Positions 9,524 through 18,556 of a stretch of DNA of 44,883 bases are shown here, piece after piece. A program made the translations under genes and the position numbers. The DNA is taken from contig JAGQHN010000031.1 in assembly GCA_020431825.1 (NCBI GenBank), positions 1 through 44,883 on the forward strand, written 5' to 3'. Source of the DNA: Trueperaceae bacterium (GTDB taxonomy: Bacteria; Deinococcota; Deinococci; Deinococcales; Trueperaceae). Position 1 is the first letter of the stretch; each line of letters opens with the position of its first letter. Below the pieces are notes generated by a model. That model searched no databases and was not told the DNA's origin. It saw only the letters and a program-made list of their open reading frames with translations.

Positions 9524-9847
9524 TCAGACCTCCTGAAGCAAAGTGTCAAAAGCCTCGAGCTTAATATTTCCATGAGAAATAACCCCCTGTGCCCTTGCTT
9601 CTTTAAGCAAAATAAGTTGCGGCGTTTCATGCTTAACCGCCAGGTTTTGAGCCAGCTCATTGGAAATCTCTCTGGCCTGCTGCACAATCACCATATAGAC
9701 CGGGTGGTTTTCGGCAGCTGCTTCTACTTCTTGTCTGGCAAAAAAACTTACCGGGCAGGAGGCGCTATGCTTATAAAGAAAAACGGCTTCTTTCCGGGAA
9801 TGCTCGAGCATCGCACTAACATCTTCAGGGCTTTTAAGGCTTTGCAT
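9524..9847 (-). CDS. ytxJ: Bacillithiol-system monothiol protein YtxJ (BrxC-like)
   Basis: A thioredoxin-fold protein of 107 residues, the usual size of the family. FLYKHSASCPVS carries the single active cysteine (Cys31) in the KHSxxCPxS motif typical of YtxJ/BrxC. The later ETPQLILL and VISHGNIKLE segments fit the cis-Pro and terminal parts of the fold. The family reduces bacillithiol-mixed disulfides on proteins in the cytoplasm, and Deinococcus species are known to make bacillithiol. A TTG at 9886 would add 13 residues. I prefer the ATG at 9847 because it gives family length. It probably shares a transcript with the amidase gene downstream. Confidence 0.85.
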   Translation of the reverse strand: MQSLKSPEDVSAMLEHSRKEAVFLYKHSASCPVSFFARQEVEAAAENHPVYMVIVQQAREISNELAQNLAVKHETPQLILLKEARAQGVISHGNIKLEAFDTLLQEV

Positions 9848-9921
9848 GAGGAGAATTATAGGGTTTATAGGGCACGGCTTTAGCAAGACTCATTACGGAG
9901 TCCAGGACCTATACAGAAGCA

Positions 9922-9948
9922 TATAATGCATAAAACTTATCTTCAGGA
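9922..9948 (+). promoter_or_regulatory. -10 element and Shine-Dalgarno site of the nitroreductase gene
   Basis: A perfect -10 hexamer TATAAT (9922-9927) is followed by CAGGAG (9943-9948), 6 nt before the ATG at 9955. No good -35 hexamer is seen at the usual distance. Unlike several neighbours, this gene has a conventional leader with a ribosome binding site. Confidence 0.5.
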
Positions 9949-9954
9949 GTAACT

Positions 9955-10626
9955 ATGCCGCCTATTCCATCTATACCCCTAGAACTAGCCACGTATCCCG
10001 AAACAGAAATGCAGGCCAGAGCCTTAGCCTTTTTTGAACTGATGAAACGCCGCCACAGTACCCGCGACTTTGCCGACCAGGCAGTCCCTCTAGATGTCAT
10101 CAAAACCTGCCTTGAAACGGCAGGCCGTGCTCCAAGCGGTGCCAATCAACAACCCTGGCATTTTGCAGTCGTGACCGATAAAACCATCAAACATAAAATC
10201 CGTCTGGCTGCCGAAGAGGAAGAACGCGCCTTTTACGCAGGGCGCGCCTCTGAGGAGTGGCTTGACGCCCTTGCACCGTTAGGTACAGATGCGGATAAAT
10301 CCTTTATTGACAGGGCAGGTGCGCTGATTGTTATTTTTGCCCAGGCTTATGGTTTAGATGATGCGGGCAATAAGACCAAGCACTACTATGTGCAAGAATC
10401 CGTAGGCATAGCTACGGGTTTTTTGATTGCTGCACTGCACAATGCTGGCCTTGCCTGTCTTACCCACACGCCAAGCCCCATGAATTTCCTGGCTGAGATT
10501 TTAGGGCGACCCAAAAATGAACGGGCGTATATCAATCTGGTGGTGGGCTACCCCGCGCCAAATGCTCAGGTTCCCTTGCACGCCACAGAGAAAAAAAGGC
10601 TCGAGCAGTTTGTTAGTTTTTTTTAG
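9955..10626 (+). CDS. Nitroreductase family flavoprotein (iodotyrosine deiodinase-like)
   Basis: A 223-residue FMN-dependent nitroreductase-fold protein. [14 protein letters not shown] is the N-terminal FMN phosphate-binding motif, and [14 protein letters not shown] is the second flavin contact. The segments [17 protein letters not shown] and [17 protein letters not shown], with the closing VVGYPAP, match the subgroup around iodotyrosine deiodinase more than NfsA or NfsB. Bacterial members reduce halogenated phenols or nitroaromatics with reduced flavin; the natural substrate here is unknown. It is cytoplasmic. It carries the best ribosome binding site in this part of the window. Confidence 0.88.
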   Translation: MPPIPSIPLELATYPETEMQARALAFFELMKRRHSTRDFADQAVPLDVIKTCLETAGRAPSGANQQPWHFAVVTDKTIKHKIRLAAEEEERAFYAGRASEEWLDALAPLGTDADKSFIDRAGALIVIFAQAYGLDDAGNKTKHYYVQESVGIATGFLIAALHNAGLACLTHTPSPMNFLAEILGRPKNERAYINLVVGYPAPNAQVPLHATEKKRLEQFVSFF

Positions 10627-10628
10627 AC

Positions 10629-10659
10629 TTGACCTTGCCCCAAGGGCAGACCTCATACT
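10629..10659 (+). promoter_or_regulatory. Promoter of the MerR-type regulator, near-leaderless
   Basis: TTGACC (10629-10634), a 19-bp spacer and CATACT (10654-10659), 6 nt before the GTG at 10666. The long spacer is typical of promoters controlled by MerR-family proteins, so autoregulation is plausible. No ribosome binding site is seen. Confidence 0.45.
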
Positions 10660-10665
10660 TGAGTT

Positions 10666-11490
10666 GTGAACGAGCAAGTATCTCAAGACCTTATGACCAC
10701 TGGCGTTTTTGCCCGTCGGAGCAGATTGTCGCATAAAGCTCTGCGCCTCTATGACGGTATGGGTTTACTGAATCCAGCCTATGTCGATGAGCAGACGGGT
10801 TACCGCTACTATCTGGAAAGCCAGCTAGAAAAAGCCAAACTGATTGGATTATTACGGCAGCTCGAGATGCCACTCAATCAGATTGCGCAGGTACTCGAGC
10901 TTGAAGCACAGGCTGCCATTCAGGCCATTGCCGCCTACTGGCAAAAGGTGGAAAGAGCTATGGAAGAAAAGCGCAAACTTGTTCACTACCTCGAGACCTA
11001 TCTCGAGAGCAAAGGAGAAGCCATGTATGAAGTCTTGGAGCGTGAGGTTAACGAACAGAAAGTCTTAAGCATTCAAAAAGCCGTCTACGTTAAGGACCTT
11101 TCCCATTTTATTGGCGAATCAATGACTAGGCTTATGAATTACCTGAAAGCCTCTGGATTTGAACCCTCCGGCATTCCATTTGTCATCTACCATGGTCAGG
11201 TGAATAATGACTCGGATGGCCCGGTGGAAACTTGTGTACCCTTTGAAGGTAGCCTCGAGCCTCAAACCGACATGAGTATCAGGCTCGAGCCTGCCCATAA
11301 AGAGGCTTATACCCGTCTTAGCAAAGGCGAAATGGAATTTCCTGGACTCTTACAGGCCTATGACGCAGTTGCTCATCACCTGCAAAGCCAAGGCATAAAA
11401 GACTGCGGCTCACCCCGCGAGGTTTATTTTGCCGATTGGGATAGTGCTAAAGCTTCTGACCCTGTTTGTGATATTGCTTTCCCCTACTAA
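10666..11490 (+). CDS. MerR family transcriptional regulator with GyrI-like effector domain
   Basis: A 274-residue regulator. The winged-helix DNA-binding domain occupies about residues 9-80: TTGVFARRSRLSHKALRLYD, then DEQTGYRYY, a highly typical MerR signature. A coiled-coil dimerisation helix runs over roughly residues 85-118 (WQKVERAMEEKRKLVHYLET). The C-terminal 150 residues resemble the BmrR/GyrI effector-binding fold (VCDIAFPY at the end), which binds hydrophobic cations in BmrR. The start is taken as GTG at 10666; an ATG at 10694 is out of frame with it. The target genes are unknown; the divergent nitroreductase/YtxJ neighbourhood offers no clear operon. Seven CTCGAG copies lie within 825 bp. 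Confidence 0.87.
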   Translation: MNEQVSQDLMTTGVFARRSRLSHKALRLYDGMGLLNPAYVDEQTGYRYYLESQLEKAKLIGLLRQLEMPLNQIAQVLELEAQAAIQAIAAYWQKVERAMEEKRKLVHYLETYLESKGEAMYEVLEREVNEQKVLSIQKAVYVKDLSHFIGESMTRLMNYLKASGFEPSGIPFVIYHGQVNNDSDGPVETCVPFEGSLEPQTDMSIRLEPAHKEAYTRLSKGEMEFPGLLQAYDAVAHHLQSQGIKDCGSPREVYFADWDSAKASDPVCDIAFPY

Positions 11491-11518
11491 CTAAGCCCAA
11501 ACCCTAACTTAAACCGCT

Positions 11519-11546
11519 AAAGTCAGTTCGGGTGAGCTGACTTTTT
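11519..11546 (+). terminator. Intrinsic terminator after the MerR gene
   Basis: AAGTCAG (11519-11525) pairs with CTGACTT (11537-11543) around a GC-containing loop, and the T-run TTTTT (11542-11546) overlaps the right arm. It lies 29 bp past the stop codon. Confidence 0.75.
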
Positions 11547-11595
11547 GCCCTCTTGCCCAGTACCTAATTTCGGTCAGCCATGTTAGCCTAGCGCC

Positions 11596-12591
11596 ATGAA
11601 AAAACTTGCCCTCCTGGGCGCAGGCAACGTAGGTGCTGCAACGGCACAAGTCCTCGCCAATCGCCCCGATATTCAGGTTGAAATAACGAAGGTATTAGTT
11701 AGAGATGTCAGCAAAGCAAGAGAGGGCATCTCGAGTAAGCAGCTCAGCGCCAACCCTGGTGAGGTTTTGGACTCGGCAGACATCATCGTAGAAGTCATGG
11801 GCGGTACTGGCCTGGCAGGTGATTTAACGCTCAAAGCCCTGCAAGCCGGTAAACCCGTCATCAGTGCCAATAAAGCTGTACTGGCTGAACGCTGGCAGGA
11901 GCTTAAGCCCTATGCCGAGCAGGGACTTTTGCACTATGAAAGTTCGGTCATGGCAGGTACACCCGCCGTTGGGCCTTTGAGCAGTGTTTTACGAGGCTCG
12001 AGCCCCCTCGAGCTTCATGCCATCTTAAATGGCACCTGTAACTATATTTTGACCGAGCTGGAAAAAGGGGTTAGTTACCAAAACGCCCTGGCTGAAGCCC
12101 AGCGACTTGGCTACGCCGAAGCTGACCCCACGCTGGATGTCGGTGGCTTTGACGCTGCCCATAAACTCACCGTTCTGGCCAGGCTGGTATTTGACCCCAG
12201 TATTGAGTGGGAAACCGTGAAAGCCAGTACCAAAGGTATAGATAAGCTTACCCCCACAGTTATGACTGAGGCAAAAGAGCGCGGTGGCAAAATTCGCTTG
12301 CTGGCGTCAGTCTATCCTGAAGGGGGCACGTGGCAGGTCAAAGTGCGCCCGGTCTTTTTACCCTTGGACCACCTCATGGCCTCGGCTGCCAGCAACAAAA
12401 ATGCCCTTTACTTTAAGGGAGATGCCATTGGCGAAGTCTTTATTACGGGTGCAGGGGCAGGCGGCATGGCGACAGCCAGCGGCGTTGTGGCAGATTTACT
12501 GGATGTACTGGCAAATCGCCCTGGCCCAGCGCTTCTAAAACAGCCAGCTCCTGTACCCAGCATTCAGATTGAGGCACTAGAAGAAATTTAG
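11596..12591 (+). CDS. hom: Homoserine dehydrogenase
   Basis: A 331-residue monofunctional homoserine dehydrogenase that reduces aspartate semialdehyde to homoserine in methionine and threonine synthesis. GAGNVGAATAQ at residues 8-18 is the NAD(P)-binding loop. NGTCNYIL and EADPTLDVGGFDAAHKL carry the substrate site and catalytic Lys. The protein stops after the catalytic domain and lacks the C-terminal ACT domain, so threonine feedback through ACT is not expected. This short form is normal in Thermus and Deinococcus. A TANNNT-type -10 (TAGCCT, 11584-11589) ends 6 nt before the ATG, suggesting a leaderless message. Confidence 0.95.
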   Translation: MKKLALLGAGNVGAATAQVLANRPDIQVEITKVLVRDVSKAREGISSKQLSANPGEVLDSADIIVEVMGGTGLAGDLTLKALQAGKPVISANKAVLAERWQELKPYAEQGLLHYESSVMAGTPAVGPLSSVLRGSSPLELHAILNGTCNYILTELEKGVSYQNALAEAQRLGYAEADPTLDVGGFDAAHKLTVLARLVFDPSIEWETVKASTKGIDKLTPTVMTEAKERGGKIRLLASVYPEGGTWQVKVRPVFLPLDHLMASAASNKNALYFKGDAIGEVFITGAGAGGMATASGVVADLLDVLANRPGPALLKQPAPVPSIQIEALEEI

Positions 12592-12596
12592 AGCTC

Positions 12597-12755
12597 ATGA
12601 AAGTGACTCGAGCCAGTCAACAATTTCGTGATAGTAGCCAGACAGCCTTTCCCCTTGCTGACCTCGAGACTGCTCTAAAAATAGATCAATTTGATTTTGC
12701 TATGGAAGTCTCGGGGGAGGCTGGCACGCATCGGTTAAGAAAAGTTTCTCTCTGA
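12597..12755 (+). CDS. Possible small protein of 52 residues, unknown
   Basis: An ATG-initiated frame starts 5 bp after the hom stop codon and runs 52 codons to a TGA. The protein begins MKVTRASQQFRDSS and ends THRLRKVSL. I do not recognise it. It contains two CTCGAG copies in different frames (12607 read as Thr-Arg-Ala, 12663 read as Leu-Glu), and its codon usage is like that of its neighbours. There is no Shine-Dalgarno site. It could be a genuine small protein co-transcribed with hom or a gene remnant. Confidence 0.35.
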   Translation: MKVTRASQQFRDSSQTAFPLADLETALKIDQFDFAMEVSGEAGTHRLRKVSL

Positions 12756-12817
12756 TAAGGCTTTAACAAAGACAATATTCACACTTATCACCTCTTGCGG
12801 TTTAGTATTTATAAAGC

Positions 12818-14476
12818 ATGGCTCTTCTTGATGGCAAGTACGAAATCACCAACCAAAAAAGTTTGGGGGGAAAACAAAGCCAGTTTGATGCCATCGCCCC
12901 TGACGGACAACCTCTACGCATTGTTCTGTTTGACTTAAATAGCTCCGAAGAAGAGTATAAATTTGAGCGTTATCGCCGCGTTTTAAGGGCTTTAAAAAAA
13001 CAGGGTCTAGCCGCACTCTACGAAATCGTCTCGCGGCCTGGCCTTCATTACGTTGCCTGGTACACCAGTAAGCACGGCAAAGAGCTAAGGCTTAACGAAG
13101 ATGTCAGAGAAATCTTACAGGAAAACGAGTTTCAGTTTCATAAGGCGCAGTGTGCTAAAAACGCCCAGGGGCAAGTACAGGTTTATGACTTAAGCTTTGA
13201 ACCTAGCGAGCAGGAGCTTAGGCTCGAGCCTAAAGCCGAAACCGAACCAGTCAAACCCAAACCAGCAAAACGCAGCCTTCCCCCCTGGCTTCTTTCCTGG
13301 GGCTTTACTCTGGTCTTTAGTGCGCTTGCCCTGCTTTTCTTTTTGCTGCAATTTTCCAGGACCATGAACACTCGGTCAGTAGAAGTACCTGACTTACTTG
13401 GGAAAAATGTCAATGAGGCCGTGTCTCTACTTCAGGCGCTTCATTTACAGGTCAACCCTGTTCCTGTGTCGTCACCAGAAACCCCAGGCGTCATTCTTGG
13501 GCTTTCTCCTGAAGCAGGAACGTTTTTACGTCCTTACTACGGCACGGTTGAACTGAGTTATGCGCTGCCTGCTGAGCAGTTTGCCCAGCGTGAGGTGCCT
13601 CAGCTTCGTGGACAGGTGTACTCAGGTGAAACCCAGGCTTTACTCGAGCGCGCCCGCTTGCGCCTTGGCAATGTTGCCTTTATGCACTCAAATCACCCGA
13701 GAGGCGACATTATTGCGCAATCCGTAGAGGCTGGCAGCAAGTTAGAAGAAAATAGCAAGGTTGATATCCTGGTGAGTCAGGGACCCGCACCTCAACTGAC
13801 GCTCCTTCCTGATCTAACGGGGTTCAATTTAGAAGATGCCCTAAAAATTATCGAGTTAGCCGGACTAACACCCCCCGATATTGTTTACCAGGCGTCCAGT
13901 CGCTATGCCAATGATAGCGTCATAGCGCAGAGCATTCCTCCTTATGTCGAAATACCTCTGGGAACTTTTGAAAATACTCTGAGATTAACGGTTGCCCGCG
14001 GTATGACTGTCACCAGTGAAGGCGCCCCTTCGCTGATTGGCTACAGTTTGGATGAGGCCAAAAGCATTGCGCCAAACTATACCTTCTCAGTTAAAGAAAT
14101 CGACAGTGCTAATTTGCCACCCGGCATCGTCAGTCAAACCCCGGCTCCGAACAGTGAAATAAGCTCAGCCAGCATCGCAGTACTGGTCAATATTTATACG
14201 CCTCCTCAAGCCATCCCGGTACCGCAAGTGAGTAGTTCCGTCAAACCTGCCGAACTGCGCACCGTTAACTACCGGTTTTTTATTGAGCAGGGCATTCCCT
14301 CGAGCCAGGCTGAGGTCTACGCTGAAACCCTTGATGGTGACCGCAAGCTGATTGCCGGAAAGCGGGTTCAGGGTGGCGACAGCGTCGAGGGTAGCTGGAA
14401 AACCACGAGTTTAGGAACCATCACTTTTAGACTCGAGCTAAATGGTAGTGACTACGGCATCTTAAAAGTTCCCTAA
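12818..14476 (+). CDS. Membrane-anchored PASTA-domain protein with a kinase-like, non-catalytic N-terminus
   Basis: A 552-residue protein. Residues about 1-135 begin like a Ser/Thr kinase N-lobe (DGKYEIT, then a GGKQSQFDA turn in place of a P-loop) but have no HRD or DFG motifs and stop far short of a kinase domain. A charged Pro-rich linker leads to one membrane span (about 157-179). Outside follow PASTA-type repeats beginning near residues 188 (VEVPDLLGKNVNEA), 265 (REVPQLRGQVYSGE) and 335 (LLPDLTGFNLEDAL), with a degenerate fourth near 406. A C-terminal beta-rich part of about 80 residues ends the protein. PASTA domains bind peptidoglycan fragments in PknB and StkP. This architecture suggests cell-wall sensing without kinase activity. 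A -10-like TAGTAT lies 9 nt before the ATG. Confidence 0.85.
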   Translation: MALLDGKYEITNQKSLGGKQSQFDAIAPDGQPLRIVLFDLNSSEEEYKFERYRRVLRALKKQGLAALYEIVSRPGLHYVAWYTSKHGKELRLNEDVREILQENEFQFHKAQCAKNAQGQVQVYDLSFEPSEQELRLEPKAETEPVKPKPAKRSLPPWLLSWGFTLVFSALALLFFLLQFSRTMNTRSVEVPDLLGKNVNEAVSLLQALHLQVNPVPVSSPETPGVILGLSPEAGTFLRPYYGTVELSYALPAEQFAQREVPQLRGQVYSGETQALLERARLRLGNVAFMHSNHPRGDIIAQSVEAGSKLEENSKVDILVSQGPAPQLTLLPDLTGFNLEDALKIIELAGLTPPDIVYQASSRYANDSVIAQSIPPYVEIPLGTFENTLRLTVARGMTVTSEGAPSLIGYSLDEAKSIAPNYTFSVKEIDSANLPPGIVSQTPAPNSEISSASIAVLVNIYTPPQAIPVPQVSSSVKPAELRTVNYRFFIEQGIPSSQAEVYAETLDGDRKLIAGKRVQGGDSVEGSWKTTSLGTITFRLELNGSDYGILKVP

Positions 14477-14822
14477 ACCAAACCCCTTTTCACTTTCTAC
14501 TTTTTATCTTAGTGTTCGCTATATCACTTTTAGACCCACTGTTTCCCTCCTTACGGTTAGCACCCGTAGCTGAGGTATAGTAGCGTTTGGCTTTAAACAA
14601 TCCTAAGAACAAAGAAAAGGATTTTATACAGTCGGAGTGACGGAAAATTACTTATTTAGGGAATTGTCGGTCTTGGCAGCAATCGAAATCAATCTAATGG
14701 CTCAATAGGTACTGTTTTTTCTTGATTCAAACCTGGCTCGAGGCACTGGCTTTAGCAAGGTTTAGCACGCCTACACAGTTTTATACTCTCTCAATTGCAC
14801 CTATCTCAGTCTAGGAGGCCAT
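14477..14822. other. Intergenic region before the ABC exporter operon
   Basis: This 346-bp stretch has no gene I can support. It contains one CTCGAG copy at 14737. A TATACT (14782-14787) could be the -10 of the ABC operon, with a poor TTTAGC -35 at 14761-14766. A strong Shine-Dalgarno sequence AGGAGG (14813-14818) lies before the GTG start. T-rich DNA follows the PASTA gene, but no clear terminator stem. Confidence 0.55.
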
Positions 14823-16595
14823 GTGCAAGCAACCATAAGAGATCTGTTTGTCTACATCAGACGCTATCCCAGAGCCTATATTATTGGCGCGCTCTGCTTG
14901 ATCGCTTCAGCCTATTTAAATACCTTAATCCCGGTCGTTATTGGGCATGCCATTGACAGTTTTAAAGATGGCAGTATGTCTATGACCGGAGTCTGGCGCT
15001 ACATTCTGGGCATCTTTGCTGCCAGTACAGCCTCTGCTCTTAGCATGGTCGTTGTCAGGCGACAAGTGCTCAATGCCAGCTGGGAAATCCAGTTTGATAT
15101 TCGCCGCACTATTTTTGAGCACTTCACCAAGCTTGACGCTGAATTTTACGACAATCACCGGGTTGGTGACCTCATCGCCCGTTTGACGGCTGACCTGAAC
15201 GCCGTACGCATGTTTGCTGGTGTTGGCATTTATCAGGGTATCAATGTCTCGCTCATGCTTATTTTCACCCTTTACCGCATGTTCCAGCTCAACCTGAACC
15301 TTACGCTGCTCACGTTGCTGGTCGTACCACTCATTACCTTAAGCTTCTTTTTGCTTCTGCGCGTGGTGCATAGGCGCTACCAGAAAGTACAGGAACAGTT
15401 CAGCGATGTCTCAGCCATGGCTCAGGAAAATTTCAGCGGCATTAGAGTGGTCAAGGGATTTGGTATAGAAGATCGTGAACTGAGTATTTTTGGTAGATTA
15501 AATGACGAATTTATCCGGCGCAATCTGTCTTTAACCAAGGTTGATGGCCCCCTCTTTCCCCTTATGGAGTTGCTCTTTGGCTTGACCATGGCGGTCCTGG
15601 TTTTGCTTGGCGGGCGCACTGTCCTTGGTGCCGGTAGCGGTCTCAGCATCGGTGAATTTTCTGCTTTTATCTTCCTCTTTGAGGGCATTCAGTGGCCTAT
15701 GATTGGCCTTGGCTGGATTGCCAGCATTGTGCAGCGTGGACATACATCCTGGGAGCGTTTAAAGAGCATTTTAGATACCAAGCCTACGATCAAAGATGAC
15801 GAGAATACTGACTACAGTCTCAAAAGCATCAAAGGCGAAATTGAGTTTAAAAATGTCAGCCTGAATTTTGGCGAGATGAAAGCACTTGATAACGTTAGTT
15901 TCCGCATTCCTCAAGGGAAGACGATGGGGATAACCGGGCGAACAGGCAGCGGCAAAACACTGATTGTCAATATGATTACCCGGGTGCTCGAGCCTAGCAG
16001 TGGACAAATTCTGATTGATGGTATTGATATTAGGCGCTACCCCGTCGAGGTTTTAAGACGTTTTATTGGCATTGTGCCACAAGAGCCTTATCTCTTTTCT
16101 GACAATATCGCCGATAATATTGCTTACGGTTTACCTGAAGACAGCTCAGAAGCAAGGTTTGCACGCATCAGAGAAGTTGCCCAACTGGTACAGCTAGACG
16201 AAGATGTCATGGACTTCCCAGAACAGTACAAAACTCAGTTAGGCGAACGCGGTGTCACTCTTTCGGGTGGTCAGCGTCAGCGCACTGCCATGGCCAGAGC
16301 CATTATTCGTGACCCGAATATTCTTATTCTGGATGATTCTTTGAGTGCTGTAGATACCCAGACCGAAGCGCGAATTTTACAGGGTTTAAAAGATGTCGCC
16401 AGAGGTAGGACCACCCTGATTGTCGCTCACCGCGTCAGTGCTTTTCAGCACGCCGGCGAAATCATGGTGCTGGAAGAAGGAAAAATCGTAGAGCAAGGTA
16501 GTCATGATGAACTCATCGCTCAGGGTGGCTGGTACGCCGATATTGATAGGCGCCAGCAGCTAGAAAGCGATCTTGAAGAAACGGAAGTGAACTGA
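14823..16595 (+). CDS. ABC exporter half-transporter, degenerate-site subunit of a heterodimer
   Basis: A 590-residue fused membrane/ATPase half-transporter. Six membrane helices occupy about residues 15-300. The nucleotide-binding domain has Walker A GRTGSGKT (about residues 370-377), the canonical signature LSGGQRQR (about 480) and Walker B LILDDSLSAVD (about 500). The catalytic Glu after Walker B is Asp (LDD instead of LDE), which marks a non-hydrolysing site in asymmetric heterodimers such as TM287/288, BmrCD and TmrAB. It starts at GTG 14823; the ATG two bases upstream is out of frame and stops at once. The next gene overlaps it by one base (TGATG), so the pair is translationally coupled. 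The substrate (lipid, peptide or drug) is unknown. Confidence 0.92.
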   Translation: MQATIRDLFVYIRRYPRAYIIGALCLIASAYLNTLIPVVIGHAIDSFKDGSMSMTGVWRYILGIFAASTASALSMVVVRRQVLNASWEIQFDIRRTIFEHFTKLDAEFYDNHRVGDLIARLTADLNAVRMFAGVGIYQGINVSLMLIFTLYRMFQLNLNLTLLTLLVVPLITLSFFLLLRVVHRRYQKVQEQFSDVSAMAQENFSGIRVVKGFGIEDRELSIFGRLNDEFIRRNLSLTKVDGPLFPLMELLFGLTMAVLVLLGGRTVLGAGSGLSIGEFSAFIFLFEGIQWPMIGLGWIASIVQRGHTSWERLKSILDTKPTIKDDENTDYSLKSIKGEIEFKNVSLNFGEMKALDNVSFRIPQGKTMGITGRTGSGKTLIVNMITRVLEPSSGQILIDGIDIRRYPVEVLRRFIGIVPQEPYLFSDNIADNIAYGLPEDSSEARFARIREVAQLVQLDEDVMDFPEQYKTQLGERGVTLSGGQRQRTAMARAIIRDPNILILDDSLSAVDTQTEARILQGLKDVARGRTTLIVAHRVSAFQHAGEIMVLEEGKIVEQGSHDELIAQGGWYADIDRRQQLESDLEETEVN

Positions 16596-18556
16596 TGGCA
16601 GACAACTTTAACCGCGGTCTGACTGATATGTCTGACCCAAATTACTCCGTTGAAGCAGCCAAAGCAAGCTACCGCAACAAGCGCAAGGAACATGTCAAAC
16701 GTCTGCGCAAACAAGGCGAATTTGACGAAGATGGTGAAGCCTTTCAAAAAGCCTTTGACTGGGAAATCACCCGCAGATTACTGGCTTATTTGTTGCCTTA
16801 TAAGGTTCAACTTATTTCGGCACTGGTTTTACTGGTTGGCTACAGCATTATCGTGCCTATATTTCCAAATCTTATTAGGCAGGCAGTCGATAACCACTTA
16901 CTGGTCGGTTTTGATGGTAGTGGGACTTATATTTTGAATGATGCCGAAAGGACTACTCATGTTAGCGGTCTTTTCAACATCGTGCTTATTTATATTGCGT
17001 TACGACTGCTCAATTTTGGGCTACGCTTTGGCTATACCTATCTCATTGCCTGGTTAGGTCAGCACATTGTCTACGACATTCGTAAAGAGATGTTCGCCAA
17101 AATTCAGCGCTTACACCTGGGATTTTTTGATCGTACCCCGGTTGGTCGTCTGATTACCCGCATCACGGGGGATGTTGAAGCCATTCAGCAGATGATGCAA
17201 GACGGCATTGTTGGTCTGATTGCTGATCTGGGTCTGGTTATTGGCCTGACTGTTTATATGTTCTGGATTAACTGGCAACTGGCTATTGTGACCCTTGTCG
17301 TCATGCCCATTCTCTTCTGGACGCTTAATTACTTGAGAAGTCGCATACGCGATGCTTACAGGGCAGTCAGACTGCGCACCAGCATATCTACTGCCTATCT
17401 GGCGGAAAACCTGAGTGGTATGAAGACCATTCAACTGTTTAACCGCGAAGATCGCAACCAGCGGAATTTTGACAGACGCAATCTGGATTTGCTCGAGGCC
17501 AATATTGAACAAATGCGCTGGTTTAGCCTGTTCTGGCCTGCCGTTCAGATTAGCAGCGCCATTGCTACCGGGCTTATCCTGTACTTTAGTGCTTATCAGA
17601 TCGTTGGCCCAGGTTTAAGCGACACGATTACCATTGGTACGCTCATCGCCTTTATACAGTACAGCGGTATGTTCTTTAGACCGCTGCAAGATTTGAGCGA
17701 CAAATACAACATTCTGCAGGCTGCCATGGCTTCAGGTGAGCGCATCTTTAGCCTGCTCGATACCCCTGAACAGATCGTTAACCGTCCTGACCCGGAAAGT
17801 TTTGCCAGCAAATTCAGAGGCGAAGTGCAGTTTGCAAATGTCTCTTTTGCCTATCAAAATGAAGACTGGGTTTTGCGTGACTTAAATTTCACTATACAGC
17901 CGGGTGAAAGCGTTGCCTTTGTTGGTCATACTGGGGCAGGTAAAACCACCATCATCAGTTTGGTCAGCCGCTTTTACGATGTGCAAAAAGGCAGCATTAA
18001 GATTGATGGTAAGGACGTGCGCGACTATGATCAGGTTGACTTACGCCGCCATGTTGGCATCGTGCTGCAAGATCCGTTCCTTTTTAGTGGCACCATAAGA
18101 AGTAACATTACGCTGAATGATGACAGCATACCGATGGAGCAAGTTATAGAGGCAGCCAAATTTGTCAATGCGCATCAGTTCATTGAAAAGCTCCCGCAGG
18201 GCTATAACACCCCTGTACGTGAGCGCGGCGCAGGTTTCTCAACGGGTCAAAAACAGCTTCTGGCCTTTGCCAGAGCACTGGTACAAAATCCTGACATCTT
18301 ACTCGTCTTAGATGAGGCAACCGCCAATGTAGACACTGAAACTGAAGAACTCATTCAGGATGCTCTGCAAAAACTCATGCAGGGTCGCACCTCAATCATC
18401 ATTGCCCACAGGCTAAGCACCATTCAGGATGTTGACCGGATTATGGTTTTACGCAAGGGTAAACTGATTGAACAGGGGAATCATTTTGAACTGCTAGAGC
18501 AAGATGGCTACTACCGCAAGCTTTATGAGTTGCAGTATCAGGAAAGAGCTTCATAA
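16595..18556 (+). CDS. ABC exporter half-transporter, catalytic-site subunit of a heterodimer
   Basis: A 653-residue partner of the preceding half-transporter. An N-terminal extension of about 60 charged residues precedes the six-helix membrane domain. The ATPase domain has Walker A GHTGAGKT (about residues 443-450), a diverged signature FSTGQKQ in place of LSGGQ (about 549) and a canonical Walker B VLDEATANVD with the catalytic Glu (about 571-580). The consensus site is thus formed by this Walker A/B plus the partner's LSGGQ, and the degenerate site by the reverse pairing, which is internally consistent. Only one CTCGAG occurs in this gene. Its 3' end overlaps the convergent XRE gene by 6 bp. 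Confidence 0.93.
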   Translation: MADNFNRGLTDMSDPNYSVEAAKASYRNKRKEHVKRLRKQGEFDEDGEAFQKAFDWEITRRLLAYLLPYKVQLISALVLLVGYSIIVPIFPNLIRQAVDNHLLVGFDGSGTYILNDAERTTHVSGLFNIVLIYIALRLLNFGLRFGYTYLIAWLGQHIVYDIRKEMFAKIQRLHLGFFDRTPVGRLITRITGDVEAIQQMMQDGIVGLIADLGLVIGLTVYMFWINWQLAIVTLVVMPILFWTLNYLRSRIRDAYRAVRLRTSISTAYLAENLSGMKTIQLFNREDRNQRNFDRRNLDLLEANIEQMRWFSLFWPAVQISSAIATGLILYFSAYQIVGPGLSDTITIGTLIAFIQYSGMFFRPLQDLSDKYNILQAAMASGERIFSLLDTPEQIVNRPDPESFASKFRGEVQFANVSFAYQNEDWVLRDLNFTIQPGESVAFVGHTGAGKTTIISLVSRFYDVQKGSIKIDGKDVRDYDQVDLRRHVGIVLQDPFLFSGTIRSNITLNDDSIPMEQVIEAAKFVNAHQFIEKLPQGYNTPVRERGAGFSTGQKQLLAFARALVQNPDILLVLDEATANVDTETEELIQDALQKLMQGRTSIIIAHRLSTIQDVDRIMVLRKGKLIEQGNHFELLEQDGYYRKLYELQYQERAS

